A stretch of 37,303 nt of DNA from Desulfurellales bacterium (GTDB lineage: Bacteria; Campylobacterota_A; Desulfurellia; Desulfurellales; Hippeaceae), in assembly GCA_027035575.1 (NCBI GenBank), contig JALVUQ010000060.1, forward strand, positions 1 to 37,303. The letters run 5' to 3'. Under the pieces are notes generated by a model, which was given only the letters and a program-made list of their open reading frames with translations, did not search any database and was not told the origin of the DNA. Positions 36,285 to 37,303 of this stretch are shown one piece after another (position 1 is the stretch's first letter; every line of letters begins with the position of its first letter). Position numbers and translations under genes: made by a program.

Positions 36285-37303
36285 CGATATACTTTCTTTT
36301 GCAATGTTTTTATCTCTTCTTGTGGCTGTTTTTTTTGGTTATCCTCTCGGTATAACGCTTGGTGGGCTTGCTGCTATTTTTGGTATGTTAGCCTATGGTC
36401 CGGGAGCTTTATTTATCTTTGCAAACAAAACATACGGTTTAATGACAAATTACGTACTTGTTGCCATTCCTCTATTTATCCTTATGGCTCAATTTCTGGA
36501 CAAATCGGGCATTGCCGATAAACTCTATGATACTATGTACATAGTTTTCGGTCCCATAAGAGGTGGATTGGCTTTGGCAACGATAGTTGTTTCCACGGTT
36601 TTGGCTGCAACAACCGGAATAATAGGGGCTAGTGTTGTCGCTATGGGGCTATTGGCTGCTCCAGCTATGATTAGAAAAGGATACCAAAAAGAGTTAACCG
36701 CAGGAGTAATTACGGCAGGCGGAACGCTTGGAATACTGATACCTCCGTCTATTATGCTTGTAGTGTATGGCGGATTAATAGATATGTCTGTCGGAAAACT
36801 GTTTATGGCTGCATTTTTACCAGGCTTGTTATTATCAACTTTGTACCTTCTCTACACGTTTATATATTGCAATTTCATAAATAAAAAAGCAGGTCCGGCT
36901 ATCCCTAAAGAAGAAAGAATTCACTCGGCAAAAGAAAAAATAGTAATGGTACTTAAAAGTATGCTGCCGCCTTTGATTCTAATATTTGCAGTTTTAGGAA
37001 GTATAGTTGCAGGAATTGCAACACCGACTGAAGCTGCCGGTCTTGGCAGCGCAGGAGCGTTACTTATAGCTGCCTTTAACAAAAAGGTTACTATGAAAAT
37101 GCTAATAGACGCCGGTTATGGTACGGTAAAAATAACAAGTATGGTAATGTTAATATTCGTTGGAGCAAACTTCTTCACATCCATATTTATGGGAATAGGC
37201 GGAGGAGAAGCATTCACAGGACTTCTATTTTCCATAAGCTCCAATAAGTGGATTATACTTGCTATGATGATGTTCATACTTTTCATACTTGGTATGTTTG
37301 TTG
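36277..37303 (+). CDS. dctM: TRAP transporter large membrane subunit DctM (3' end beyond window)
   Basis: The visible 342 residues begin MSNDILSFAMFLSLLVAVFF at the ATG at 36277, inside the end of dctQ, and continue open to the window edge. About eight hydrophobic helices are visible, with family motifs VAIPLFILMAQFLDKSG, AATTGIIGAS, TAGGTLGILIPPSIMLVVYG and TPTEAAGLGSAGAL. DctM is the Na+-coupled transport channel and is normally about 430 residues, so roughly 90 are missing. The long cytoplasmic loop (KEERIHSAKEK) separates the two halves. Confidence 0.95.
   Translation, partial: MSNDILSFAMFLSLLVAVFFGYPLGITLGGLAAIFGMLAYGPGALFIFANKTYGLMTNYVLVAIPLFILMAQFLDKSGIADKLYDTMYIVFGPIRGGLALATIVVSTVLAATTGIIGASVVAMGLLAAPAMIRKGYQKELTAGVITAGGTLGILIPPSIMLVVYGGLIDMSVGKLFMAAFLPGLLLSTLYLLYTFIYCNFINKKAGPAIPKEERIHSAKEKIVMVLKSMLPPLILIFAVLGSIVAGIATPTEAAGLGSAGALLIAAFNKKVTMKMLIDAGYGTVKITSMVMLIFVGANFFTSIFMGIGGGEAFTGLLFSISSNKWIILAMMMFILFILGMFV

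Overview
The window reads as an AT-rich, Gram-negative, probably anaerobic or microaerophilic bacterial chromosome. The envelope genes (LpxH-like hydrolase, CpoB/YbgF-like lipoprotein, LysM protein) imply an outer membrane. A CbpA-type J-protein next to HspR, a stand-alone small PurL, a two-cysteine thermophile-type Prx6 peroxiredoxin, a Dps-like ferritin and a Tat-exported TRAP receptor fit the Desulfurella/Hippea branch of Campylobacterota or something like Deferribacterota. That placement is inference; no rRNA is present. No tRNA, rRNA or CRISPR array was found.

Region 1 (1-8200, minus strand) is one compact block of nine genes with gaps of 0-5 bases or short overlaps: cpoB-like, lysM, cysS, a short sigma-70 factor, J-domain/TPR protein, DUF2062, rhomboid protease, lpxH-like and ligA (cut by the window edge). 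A good promoter lies at 8168-8196. Region 2 (8220-13277, minus) is a polyphosphate module: two tandem Ppx/GppA-HD proteins followed by ppk. The second Ppx/GppA protein has lost the catalytic and phosphate-binding residues. Region 3 (13328-14672, minus) is an oxidative-stress pair, peroxiredoxin then Dps-like ferritin, with a strong promoter, a PerR-box-like palindrome and a terminator.

Region 4 (14789-20250) holds proC and then a heat-shock island. hspR and cbpA diverge from hsp20 and clpB, and both promoters carry a HAIR-like CTTGA-N11-TCAGG or related element, so HspR probably represses both arms. Region 5 (20309-28241) is housekeeping: mazG, ybaK-like, SIMPL-domain protein, ogt, secA, a short prmA and purL.

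Region 6 (28242-33000) is an accessory island, visibly AT-richer. It holds an intact three-gene ABC-three-component (ABC-3C) conflict system: HNH effector, small middle component and coiled-coil DUF2326-like ATPase. The system lies between a GTTG-type junction and a long attC-like hairpin, so it looks like a mobile cassette. Around it are a broken IS3-family transposase, a DNA methyltransferase lacking its catalytic half, a frameshifted PfpI-like tail and a 40-bp direct repeat (copies 3.7 kb apart). This is the most interesting part of the window.

Region 7 (33032-37303) has an intact DJ-1/PfpI protein, then a GntR/FadR-type regulator divergent from a TRAP transporter operon (dctP-dctQ-dctM, the last cut by the window edge). 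The TRAP promoter carries a perfect 8-bp inverted repeat just after its -10 box, a likely operator for the regulator, whose own mRNA looks leaderless.
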